Source: Xanthocytophaga agilis (GTDB taxonomy: Bacteria; Bacteroidota; Bacteroidia; Cytophagales; 172606-1). From it: a stretch of 64,000 nucleotides of DNA. This document shows positions 56,311-64,000 of this stretch, piece by piece; the first letter of the stretch is position 1, and each line of letters opens with the position of its first letter. The position numbers and the translations under genes were made by a program. The notes below the pieces were generated by a model. It worked only from the letters and a program-made list of their open reading frames with translations, had not been told where the DNA came from and made no database searches. Location of the stretch: positions 62,001 to 126,000 of the forward strand of contig NZ_JASJOU010000021.1 in the NCBI RefSeq assembly GCF_030068605.1. The letters are read 5' to 3'.

Positions 56311-56674
56311 AGCTGTAGATATTCAAAGAAGTTGCCTTGTACAATTTTAAATAGGCTGTCACAACCCAACATATCCCTTTGTCTCCTTTATGAAATAATG
56401 TAGACAATCTCTTAATTGTATGTATTTTATCGTTTTGTCTGCTTGTATATCTTCCATCCTGGTAGGAGACTACCTAACCAACCGCGAAATAAGCTCATTT
56501 AATTTTTAGTTTCATTTTATTTAAGCAATATTCCTTTGTAACAAACATTTCATTTTGGGGAATGCAATTGTTCCATAAGAAATTCTTGAATATATTGAAA
56601 TTGTTTAGACTGCTTTTATAAAGCAGTGAAGGTATATTTTAGTAGTTATTTTTTAGTTAATCAGCTAGCAACCA
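56311..56674. other. Intergenic between divergent genes
   Basis: Holds the promoters of the helicase (leftward) and the immunity-like genes (rightward). Otherwise no recognisable structure. Confidence 0.35.
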
Positions 56675-57298
56675 GTGAAACAGGAAATCATAAACCGTAT
56701 ACAACAATTGGGAGGGAATACGGAAAGAGTAAAAGGTCATTCATTAAAGGACGATATTTTGTCAATTACTTTTAACACTGTTCTATACCAACGACCCATA
56801 GATACTCCATGGCAAAAGGCAGAAGAAACTGAGCCTATTATAGGAATTGGAAGCTACATAAATGCAAACCAGGAACTTTTTCAGCAGAATAAGCAAGCTT
56901 TTTATGATAAGATAATCGATCACTACTATCGTATTATACAGGAAGGACATGGGCAGGCGTTCTGGAGCCCGCAATTATTTACCCCATTTAGAGAAGGTAC
57001 GGATGATTTCACTGAATGGAATGATTGGTTTCAGGAAGAGGAAATAGATCTAAGTGAAGTTGTAAAGCTTACAAATGTTTCAGAACCCGATTTTATAGCC
57101 TTACTACATAGTTATGGTTTTCCTGATAGCTATTATATCTGCCTGTCAGACCCTGATCCGGAAAATCCTACCTTGTTTGGAACAGATCATGAAGTTTTCT
57201 TTTCAGAAGTAACAAATGAAGGTAGTCTTGAGGATTTTTTAAATGCTTGCCTTACCAAAGAAGAGTTAATAGAACTGATAAGAAAACGCATGGAATAG
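56675..57298 (+). CDS. Uncharacterised protein beside a SUKH gene
   Basis: A 207-residue acidic protein starting at GTG 56675 (MKQEIINRIQQLGGN). It has a long N-terminal beta-rich part (LSITFNTVLYQRPIDTPWQK, IGIGSYINANQELFQ), a WSPQLFTPFREGTDDF segment and an acidic C-terminus. No family was recognised; the acidic aromatic-rich character and the adjacent SUKH gene suggest an immunity-type protein (inference). The GTG start is unusual in the window. Confidence 0.55.
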   Translation: MKQEIINRIQQLGGNTERVKGHSLKDDILSITFNTVLYQRPIDTPWQKAEETEPIIGIGSYINANQELFQQNKQAFYDKIIDHYYRIIQEGHGQAFWSPQLFTPFREGTDDFTEWNDWFQEEEIDLSEVVKLTNVSEPDFIALLHSYGFPDSYYICLSDPDPENPTLFGTDHEVFFSEVTNEGSLEDFLNACLTKEELIELIRKRME

Positions 57299-57410
57299 CA
57301 ATTTTATTTTTCTATAGTGAAGAAACTACCAAGAAAACAATATAGATACACCCACTCATGCAAAAGAACTCTTAGTAATGAATTACAATACTAAATAACC
57401 AGCCATAGGG

Positions 57411-58130
57411 ATGATAGTTGTACCCGACTTAGTAAAGAGATTTTTAGAAGAGCCAGTTCTGGCGGAAAGCATGTGTCTTCCTCAAAACTATCCTAAACCG
57501 GATACGTTTGAGTGTTTTCAGGCAGGCTACAGGTATGATACTATCACACATAAGAGTTTAGTAGGAACTAATGAGGGGGATTTTAACAAGAACTGGTATG
57601 TAATCTGTTCCAACTACTTTGATGACCCTTTTTATGTGGACTTTTCAGAGAATGACAAGGAATTTCCGGTATATTTTTCATGGCATGGAGCCGGTAACTG
57701 GATGCCTGTAAAAGTAGCAGAAACATTATCAGAATTTTCTAATTTCCTGACAATCATCAAGAATATAGAAGCTGACTCACAACAAGCAGTAAAATATCTT
57801 GAAGAACATAGTGATCTTACCAATGAATTCTGGAAGGAGGTCTATGTGGAATATCTGGAAAAAGCTGAGGAACCTATTAATGAACTGCAAATAACAGACA
57901 AATCTGAATGGATTAAAGGAAAGGTCATTATCACAGACATTGGAAAAGATAAACTGAAGTTAATTCAATTCATCAAGGATCAATTGAACCTAACACCTCA
58001 ACAGGCATTAGTCGTAAGTAAACAGGGAGAAATCGAATACAAAGAAGGGTATTTGGCCCACTTGAAACACATAGTTAACCAATTAAAGGCAATGGGTGCT
58101 ACTGCTATATTCAGGCCCGACCCAGTTTAA
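57411..58130 (+). CDS. SUKH (SMI1/KNR4)-type protein with L7/L12-like C-terminus
   Basis: A 239-residue protein. Residues about 30-110 have the SUKH fold signature: KSLVGTNEGDFNKNWYVICSNYFDDPFYVDF then YFSWHGAGNWMPVKVAETLSEFS. After a helical linker, residues about 165-239 (KVIITDIGKDKLKLIQFIKDQLNLTPQQALVVSKQ, then LKHIVNQLKAMGATAIF) resemble the C-terminal domain of ribosomal protein L7/L12. SUKH proteins are immunity proteins against polymorphic toxins. No toxin gene is visible in the window, so it is an orphan immunity gene. Confidence 0.7.
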   Translation: MIVVPDLVKRFLEEPVLAESMCLPQNYPKPDTFECFQAGYRYDTITHKSLVGTNEGDFNKNWYVICSNYFDDPFYVDFSENDKEFPVYFSWHGAGNWMPVKVAETLSEFSNFLTIIKNIEADSQQAVKYLEEHSDLTNEFWKEVYVEYLEKAEEPINELQITDKSEWIKGKVIITDIGKDKLKLIQFIKDQLNLTPQQALVVSKQGEIEYKEGYLAHLKHIVNQLKAMGATAIFRPDPV

Positions 58131-58774
58131 TGAGGCATTGGTTTTATACTCAGACTTCGTGTAAATGTGTGAAGTTAGTCAATATCTAACTTTGTATCAG
58201 GAGAAGTTTTTCTGGTAGTGGCAAAATGATCTGAAAGATATAAGAGGCCAAGACTGGCCTCTTATATGCTACGAGTCCTTGTTATTATCAACGTTTATTC
58301 CACAACACGCTTTGTGGCAAAACCAGTCTTTGTCTGTTACGCATTTTTGCAATTGCAGGCTGAATGAAAACCTACAATTGCAAACTCATGTAAACAACTT
58401 TAGAGAACTAAAATTACTAGGTCGCAAAGTAGAAAGTTAAAGTCATACCAGATGGCTGATAGGTCAGACAAAAAAGTGGACATATAACTAAAAGTGGACT
58501 ATTGAGACAAAGATGAGTGTCATTACCTGCTAGCTATTTTTCTAAATACACTATAATCCTTTACTGTATCTTCAATCAAACAATTTTGTAGAAATAGAAG
58601 TCATCTTTGGTATGAACTCATAATTAATCCCAGATAGAACTTTATTAGCAGTTATAAATAAATGATGAACTTTACTACTGCTATTTTGGGTTTACCAAAA
58701 AACAACCAATATATTTCTTCTTTAGCTACTGTTTTAAAATTTTAGCAGTAGATTTGCAGTTTCGAAAAAAGACC
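58131..58774. other. Intergenic upstream of purL
   Basis: About 640 bp without a gene. It holds a hairpin at 58238-58267 and the purL promoter. Nothing resembling a purine riboswitch was recognised. Confidence 0.4.
58238..58267 (+). terminator. Hairpin downstream of the SUKH gene
   Basis: Arms ATATAAGAGGCCA and TGGCCTCTTATAT, 13 bp each, loop AGAC. No T-run follows, so it may be a terminator of a different kind or a processing site. Confidence 0.5.
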
Positions 58775-61700
58775 ATGATTTATTTCTTTCTAAGTCAACC
58801 TGCGACCGTTTACACTTTACAAGTAAAACGGCAACTTTCTGCAACTGATATCCAAAAACTTGAATGGCTCTTTGGCGGAGCCAGCCTCCAGCAAAAAGAA
58901 GCACTTGAGGGATTTTATGTTGGCCCAAGAGCTGCCATGGTGACTCCCTGGAGTACCAATGCAGTGGAAATCACCCAAAACATGGGACTGACAGATATCG
59001 TCAGAATTGAGGAGTTCAAAAAAGTAGATGAAGACTTTGCAGACTTTGATCCTATGCTTTCCAGAAAGTATAGTGGGCTTGATCAGCAAATCTATACGAT
59101 CAATATAACACCGGAACCTGTTCTTGAAATAACAGATATTGCAGCCTACAATAAACAGGAAGGACTTTCTCTGAGTGAGGACGAGGTAGAATACCTTAAC
59201 TCTCTTGCTGTCAGACTTGGAAGACCTCTCACCGATTCAGAGGTCTTTGGTTTTTCTCAGGTAAACTCCGAACATTGCCGTCATAAGATCTTCAATGGAA
59301 GATTTATTATAGATGGAGAAGAAAAACCTGTTTCTCTTTTTAAATTAATTCGTAAAACCTCTGAGGAAAATCCAAACGAAATCGTTTCTGCCTATAAAGA
59401 TAATGTGGCCTTTATCAAAGGACCTGTTGTCGAGCAGTTTGCTCCCGGCCGTTCGGATGTTCCCGATTATTATACAACATCTGATTTTGAATCCGTAATA
59501 TCCCTGAAAGCAGAAACTCACAACTTCCCTACTACAGTAGAACCGTTTAATGGGGCTGCTACGGGTTCAGGAGGTGAGATCCGCGACAGACTTGCTGGTG
59601 GACAAGGGTCTCTCCCACTGGCAGGAACCGCCATTTATATGACAGCTCTTTCTCGTTTGGCAGAGGATCGTCCATGGGAACGTAGTGTGGAAGAAAGAAA
59701 GTGGCTATACCAAACTCCAATGGATATTCTGATTAAGGCATCTAATGGAGCTACTGACTTCGGAAATAAGTTTGGCCAACCACTTATTACGGGTTCGGTT
59801 TTAACATTTGAACATCAGGAAGATGGCCGTAAACTGGGTTATGACAAAGTAATAATGCTGGCCGGTGGTATTGGTTATGGCAAAGCCAATCAGGCTAAAA
59901 AACATAAACCTAACCCTGGAGATAAAATCGTTCTTCTGGGTGGAGACAACTATCGTATTGGCATGGGTGGTGCAGCTGTATCTTCTGCCGATACAGGGGA
60001 ACATGGTAGTGGTATTGAACTCAATGCCGTTCAGCGTTCTAATCCAGAAATGCAGAAACGAGTTGCCAATACGATACGCGCTATTGTAGAAAGCGATAAT
60101 AATACCATCATTTCTATTCACGATCATGGTGCAGGCGGTCACTTAAACTGTCTTTCTGAACTTGTAGAAGAAACCGGAGGTAAAATTGACCTCAGTAAGC
60201 TACCTGTTGGGGATCCTACCCTTTCTGCAAAAGAAATTATCGGAAACGAATCGCAGGAACGGATGGGATTGGTTGTCAGTGAAAAAGATATAGAAACACT
60301 ACAAAAAATAGCTGATAGAGAACGTTCTCCTATGTATGTTGTAGGAAATGTGACTGGCGATCATCGGTTTACTTTTCAATCAGAAACCAGTGGAGCTAAA
60401 CCTATAGATCTTGAACTGAAGGATATGTTTGGCAATTCACCAAAGCTGGTAATGGAAGATCGCACAGTGAAAAAAACCTATCAGCCTATAACATATGATC
60501 AAAGTAAATTCAACGAATACCTCGAACAAGTACTTCAGCTGGAAGCTGTAGCTTGTAAGGATTGGTTAACAAACAAAGTTGACCGATGTGTAGGTGGCCG
60601 GGTAGCCAAACAACAATGTGCAGGACCTTTGCAGTTACCTTTGAATAACTGTGGCGTAATGGCACTGGATTTTCAAGGCAAAGATGGAATTGCTACATCA
60701 GTAGGACATTCGCCACTTTCTGCACTGATTGATCCGGCAGCAGGTAGCCGTAATGCCATTGCAGAAGCATTGTCAAATATTGTGTGGGCTCCTATCAAAA
60801 GTGGATTAAAAGGTGTGTCCCTATCCGCAAACTGGATGTGGGCCTGTAAGAATGAAGGAGAAGATGCTCGCCTGTACAAAGCAGTGGAAGCCTGTTCGGA
60901 ATTTGCCATTAAGCTGGGAATCAATATTCCTACAGGGAAAGACTCACTTTCCATGAAGCAGAAATACAAGAATGATGAAGTAATTGCTCCAGGTACTGTG
61001 ATTATTTCTGCTGTAGGTCATTGCAATGATATTACACAGGTAGTTGAACCGGTACTACAGAAAAATGAAGGTGCCATATACTACATTAACCTTTCAGCAG
61101 ATACCTATAAATTAGGTGGTTCTTCATTTGCCCAAATAGTGAACCGGATTGGAAATGAAGCACCTGATGTAGTAGACGCAGCTCAATTTAAGAAGGCTTT
61201 TGATACAATTCAGGAGCTGATTAAAGCAGAACTGATCCAGGCAGGACACGATATTGGAAGTGGAGGATTGATTACCACCCTACTGGAACTATGTTTTGCT
61301 GATCGTGATCTGGGTGCAGAACTTGATCTGAGCAGTCTGGGTGAAAAAGATTTGATTAAATTACTTTTCTCAGAAAATATTGGTATTGTTTTTCAAGCAA
61401 CAGAAGGAGAAGAAAAACGTATTGAAGCTACTCTCAGTGCAGCTAATGTTTCATATCATAAAATTGGTCGTGTAACCTCTCTGCCTAACCTGGTAATCAC
61501 AGTAGAAGGAGCACAAACAGTGCAATTGGATATTAATCAACTGCGTGATGTATGGTTTAAAACCTCTTATCTGCTTGACCAAAAACAAAGTGGTCCTGTA
61601 AAGGCAAAAGAGCGGTTTGATAATTACAAAAACCAGCCACTACACTATACTTTTCCATCTCAATTTGATGGAAAGAAGCCAGTGATTGATCCTACAGTTC

Positions 61701-62479
61701 CTCGTCCGAAAGCAGCTATTATTCGTGAAAAAGGAAGTAATTCTGAACGCGAACTTGCCAATGCTCTCTACCTTGCAGGTTTTGACGTGAAGGACGTACA
61801 TATGACTGATTTGATATCTGGCCGTGAAACGCTGGAAGACATTCAGTTTATTGGTGCTGTTGGTGGTTTTTCTAACTCTGACGTTTTAGGATCTGCTAAA
61901 GGATGGGCGGGAGCATTCTTGTATAATGAAAAAGCGAAAATGGCTTTAGAGAACTTCTTTAACCGTCCGGATACCTTATCAGTAGGTGTTTGTAATGGGT
62001 GTCAGTTGTTTATAGAGCTAGGTCTAATCAATAAAGACCATGCAGAGAAACCTAAAATGCTACACAACAAAAGTGGCAAACACGAAAGTATCTTTACCTC
62101 ATTAACAATACAGAAAAATAAATCTGTAATGTTGTCAACATTGGAAGGAGCTACACTTGGTGTATGGGTATCGCATGGAGAAGGAAGATTCCAGCTACCA
62201 TACCAGGAAGATAAGTATCAGATTGTTGCCAAGTATGCCTATGAAAACTATCCAGCGAGTCCGAACGATTCAGACTTTAATACAGCTATGTTGTGTGATG
62301 AAACAGGCCGCCATCTGGTCATGATGCCACACATTGAGCGTTCATTGTTCCAATGGCACTGGGCAAATTATCCAAAAGGCCGCAAAGATGAAGTAAGTCC
62401 ATGGATGGAAGCATTTGTGAATGCAAAAAAATGGATAGATGTAGTGAATGCACAAAAAGTTAAACAGGAAGTTTATTAA
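58775..62479 (+). CDS. purL: Phosphoribosylformylglycinamidine synthase, single-chain
   Basis: A 1,234-residue long-form FGAM synthase, the fourth step of purine synthesis, converting FGAR and glutamine to FGAM with ATP. The start at ATG 58775 gives MIYFFLSQPATVYTLQVKRQ; the frame is open from a TTG 21 bases upstream. Visible are the N-terminal PurS-like part, FSQVNSEHCRHKIFN, AETHNFPTTVEPFNGAATGSGGEIRD, GDNYRIGMGG and the glutaminase domain with the catalytic cysteine in SVGVCNGCQLF and HGEGRF. It is a core metabolic gene and sits alone, with no other pur genes adjacent. Confidence 0.97.
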   Translation: MIYFFLSQPATVYTLQVKRQLSATDIQKLEWLFGGASLQQKEALEGFYVGPRAAMVTPWSTNAVEITQNMGLTDIVRIEEFKKVDEDFADFDPMLSRKYSGLDQQIYTINITPEPVLEITDIAAYNKQEGLSLSEDEVEYLNSLAVRLGRPLTDSEVFGFSQVNSEHCRHKIFNGRFIIDGEEKPVSLFKLIRKTSEENPNEIVSAYKDNVAFIKGPVVEQFAPGRSDVPDYYTTSDFESVISLKAETHNFPTTVEPFNGAATGSGGEIRDRLAGGQGSLPLAGTAIYMTALSRLAEDRPWERSVEERKWLYQTPMDILIKASNGATDFGNKFGQPLITGSVLTFEHQEDGRKLGYDKVIMLAGGIGYGKANQAKKHKPNPGDKIVLLGGDNYRIGMGGAAVSSADTGEHGSGIELNAVQRSNPEMQKRVANTIRAIVESDNNTIISIHDHGAGGHLNCLSELVEETGGKIDLSKLPVGDPTLSAKEIIGNESQERMGLVVSEKDIETLQKIADRERSPMYVVGNVTGDHRFTFQSETSGAKPIDLELKDMFGNSPKLVMEDRTVKKTYQPITYDQSKFNEYLEQVLQLEAVACKDWLTNKVDRCVGGRVAKQQCAGPLQLPLNNCGVMALDFQGKDGIATSVGHSPLSALIDPAAGSRNAIAEALSNIVWAPIKSGLKGVSLSANWMWACKNEGEDARLYKAVEACSEFAIKLGINIPTGKDSLSMKQKYKNDEVIAPGTVIISAVGHCNDITQVVEPVLQKNEGAIYYINLSADTYKLGGSSFAQIVNRIGNEAPDVVDAAQFKKAFDTIQELIKAELIQAGHDIGSGGLITTLLELCFADRDLGAELDLSSLGEKDLIKLLFSENIGIVFQATEGEEKRIEATLSAANVSYHKIGRVTSLPNLVITVEGAQTVQLDINQLRDVWFKTSYLLDQKQSGPVKAKERFDNYKNQPLHYTFPSQFDGKKPVIDPTVPRPKAAIIREKGSNSERELANALYLAGFDVKDVHMTDLISGRETLEDIQFIGAVGGFSNSDVLGSAKGWAGAFLYNEKAKMALENFFNRPDTLSVGVCNGCQLFIELGLINKDHAEKPKMLHNKSGKHESIFTSLTIQKNKSVMLSTLEGATLGVWVSHGEGRFQLPYQEDKYQIVAKYAYENYPASPNDSDFNTAMLCDETGRHLVMMPHIERSLFQWHWANYPKGRKDEVSPWMEAFVNAKKWIDVVNAQKVKQEVY

Positions 62480-62501
62480 TCCGGTTTAATTGAACATACA
62501 T

Positions 62502-62537
62502 AATAACAAAGCCTCCGAAATTGGAGGCTTTGTTATT
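62502..62537 (+). terminator. Intrinsic terminator of purL
   Basis: Perfect 15-bp arms (62502-62516 and 62523-62537) around a 6-base loop (arm AATAACAAAGCCTCC). It lies 22 bases after the stop and is followed by TTTA. Confidence 0.85.
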
Positions 62538-62652
62538 TTATCTATCCCCACCTCTGACATTATGTATAAGAAGCAAAGAGTTAGTAGATTCTCCATGTAG
62601 ATCACTACTTTTGACAAAGCATATTACTATTACTTGCTAACATCTTATTTCT

Positions 62653-63675
62653 ATGCTTAGCCGTCGTGCATTTGTTGTACCCAAAGCTGGTTCACTGAAA
62701 AACTTATATATACAGGAACAAACCCTCCCATTGCCTGATTCAGATCAGGTAACCATTGCAGTGAAGGCAATTGGACTCAATTATGCAGATATCTTTGCCA
62801 TCAAGGGTCTTTATAGTGCTACACCAAAAGGGGCTTTTGTACCTGGATTGGAGTATGCAGGTGAAGTAGTACAGGTAGGAAGTGAAGTTACACATCTAAA
62901 GGTAGGAGACAAAATCATGGGAGTAACCCGATTTGGCTCTTATACAACACGCCTGAATATAGACGCCCGTTATGTCATGCCTTTACCAGAAGGATGGACT
63001 TTTGCAGAGGGAGCCGCATTTCCGGTACAGGTACTTACAGCCTATTATGCATTAGTGCCACTGGGAGCTTTAAAAAACGGACAAACTGTTTTAATTCATA
63101 GTGCAGCAGGAGGAGTTGGCATTCTGGCAAATCGAATTGCTAAACGTCTGGGAGCATATACAATTGGTGTAGTAGGGAACGCCTCCAAACTGGAACTATT
63201 ACATAAGGAAGGGTACGACGGTGCAGTAATACGTTCCACTCAATTTAAAAATGATGTACAAAAAGCTCTTCAGGGACGCGAACTAAATATTGTGCTGGAA
63301 ACAACCGGAAGTAAATACTTTTACTGGAGTTATGAATTGCTGGCGTCTCAAGGTCGTTTAATTGCCTATGGATCAGCACAGTTTACCACACAAGGAAATA
63401 GACCTAATTATTTTAAACTAGTTTGGCGATATTTGTTTCGTCCACGACTTTCTCCCCTCAAAATGATCCCTCAGAATAAATCCTTAATGGCATTTAATCT
63501 GATCTGGATTTATGAGAAGGCAGAACTAATGCAAGAGTTATTGGCAGAAATCAATGTATTGAAACTCCCTCCTCCTTTGATTGGTCATACCTTCCCTTTT
63601 GAACAACTGCCACAGGCATTACAATTCTTCCAGACGGGAAAGACTATTGGAAAAATAATTGTAGAAGTCAGCTAA
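62653..63675 (+). CDS. MDR-family quinone oxidoreductase / zinc-independent dehydrogenase
   Basis: A 340-residue medium-chain dehydrogenase/reductase. The N-terminal catalytic domain has LNYADIFAIKGLYS and GLEYAGEVVQVGSEVTHLKVGDKIMG; the Rossmann domain has VLIHSAAGGVGILANRIAKRLGA (NADPH binding, AxxGxxG) and the C-terminal GHTFPFEQLPQALQFFQTGKTIGKIIVE. The zinc ligands of alcohol dehydrogenases are absent, so it belongs to the quinone oxidoreductase group. It is next to a DUF92 gene 7 bases downstream. Confidence 0.92.
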   Translation: MLSRRAFVVPKAGSLKNLYIQEQTLPLPDSDQVTIAVKAIGLNYADIFAIKGLYSATPKGAFVPGLEYAGEVVQVGSEVTHLKVGDKIMGVTRFGSYTTRLNIDARYVMPLPEGWTFAEGAAFPVQVLTAYYALVPLGALKNGQTVLIHSAAGGVGILANRIAKRLGAYTIGVVGNASKLELLHKEGYDGAVIRSTQFKNDVQKALQGRELNIVLETTGSKYFYWSYELLASQGRLIAYGSAQFTTQGNRPNYFKLVWRYLFRPRLSPLKMIPQNKSLMAFNLIWIYEKAELMQELLAEINVLKLPPPLIGHTFPFEQLPQALQFFQTGKTIGKIIVEVS

Positions 63676-63682
63676 GCTCTCT

Positions 63683-64000
63683 ATGCAACTATCCACTCAA
63701 ATACAATACATACTTGTTCTCCTGATTCTATTGACAGGAATGATCCTGAGCATAAAGGCACAAAAACTCACTACTCCGGCTGCCATTACGGGAGGCTTGC
63801 TTGGGTTTCTTGTCTTTCTGGGAGCTGGCTTTCCAGGACTGATTATGATGGCAAGTTTTTTTGTAATGGGAACTCTGGCAACTTCTTGGGGATCGGCCTA
63901 CAAAGCCTCTATGGGTTTGGCAGAGGAAAATAAAGGTCGCCGAAAAGCTTCACAAGTTATTGCCAACGCAGGAGTTGGAGGAATTCTGGGACTTCTAAGC
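63683..64000 (+). CDS. DUF92/TMEM19-like membrane protein, partial
   Basis: The gene starts at ATG 63683, seven bases after the previous stop, and runs off the right edge. The visible 106 residues contain membrane helices (YILVLLILLTGMILSI, about 9-24; TPAAITGGLLGFLVFLGAG, about 31-49; and FFVMGTLATSWG) and the conserved GTLATSWGSAYK. The pattern fits the DUF92 family (TMEM19-like), some members of which are phytol-related kinases or CDP-archaeol-type enzymes. Substrate unknown here. Confidence 0.8.
   Translation, partial: MQLSTQIQYILVLLILLTGMILSIKAQKLTTPAAITGGLLGFLVFLGAGFPGLIMMASFFVMGTLATSWGSAYKASMGLAEENKGRRKASQVIANAGVGGILGLLS

Noticed and set aside
58131-58774. Possible purine riboswitch before purL
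   Set aside because: No conserved three-way-junction elements were recognised in the leader; only an unrelated hairpin is present.
1-64000. tRNA and rRNA genes
   Set aside because: No cloverleaf with TTCRA loop and CCA-like end, and no rRNA-like stretch, was noticed by eye. A search with tRNAscan-SE would settle it.

Overview
The window looks like a member of the Bacteroidota, most likely order Cytophagales (inference). It is AT-rich, has almost no Shine-Dalgarno signals, and carries many lipoproteins, a type IX secretion (T9SS) C-terminal sorting domain, a GAF histidine kinase, AraC, Crp/Fnr, HxlR and PadR regulators, scattered glycoside hydrolases, and a single-chain PurL. No rRNA, tRNA or CRISPR array was recognised.

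Layout. 1-4.6 kb is mostly decayed: a broken intradiol-dioxygenase-like lipoprotein, an intact small lipoprotein and a frameshifted leucine-rich-repeat gene. 4.6-14.7 kb holds a T9SS cargo protein, an SDR/HxlR divergent pair, a PadR/membrane-protein pair, a lipoprotein-type methyltransferase, a carbonic anhydrase-bestrophin pair and an ECF sigma operon. 14.7-34 kb is accessory: a duplicated secreted protein, a TIG lipoprotein, AraC, aldo/keto reductase, histidine kinase, acyltransferase, a run of unrecognised genes, a TPR protein, a rhodanese-thioredoxin fusion, a GH43 enzyme and an M28 peptidase, with several pseudogenes between them.

33.8-48.8 kb carries plasmid-type replicon machinery: parA with a small overlapping partner gene, a 1.3 kb AT-rich palindrome-rich tract upstream of parA, two Rep_3-type initiator genes (43.0-44.2 and 48.0-48.8 kb), and between them about 18 iteron-like repeats (44.87-46.01 kb), including a perfect 56-bp inverted repeat. 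A 30-bp perfect palindrome precedes the second rep gene and a perfect DnaA box lies nearby. Interspersed are a GH16 enzyme, an AhpD-like protein, a Crp/Fnr regulator and several pseudogenes, including an IS4-type transposase relic.

49-64 kb returns to ordinary genes: an AlkA-like glycosylase, AraC divergent from a GH29 fucosidase, a SnoaL-like protein, a PIF1-like helicase with an HRDC domain, two immunity-like proteins, the core purine gene purL, a quinone oxidoreductase and a truncated DUF92 gene. A plasmid-type origin about 10 kb from purL means either a plasmid integrated into the chromosome or a secondary chromosome (chromid). This is the main observation of the window. A second unexplained signal is a family of degenerate repeats with 28-29 bp periodicity found in three intergenic places.
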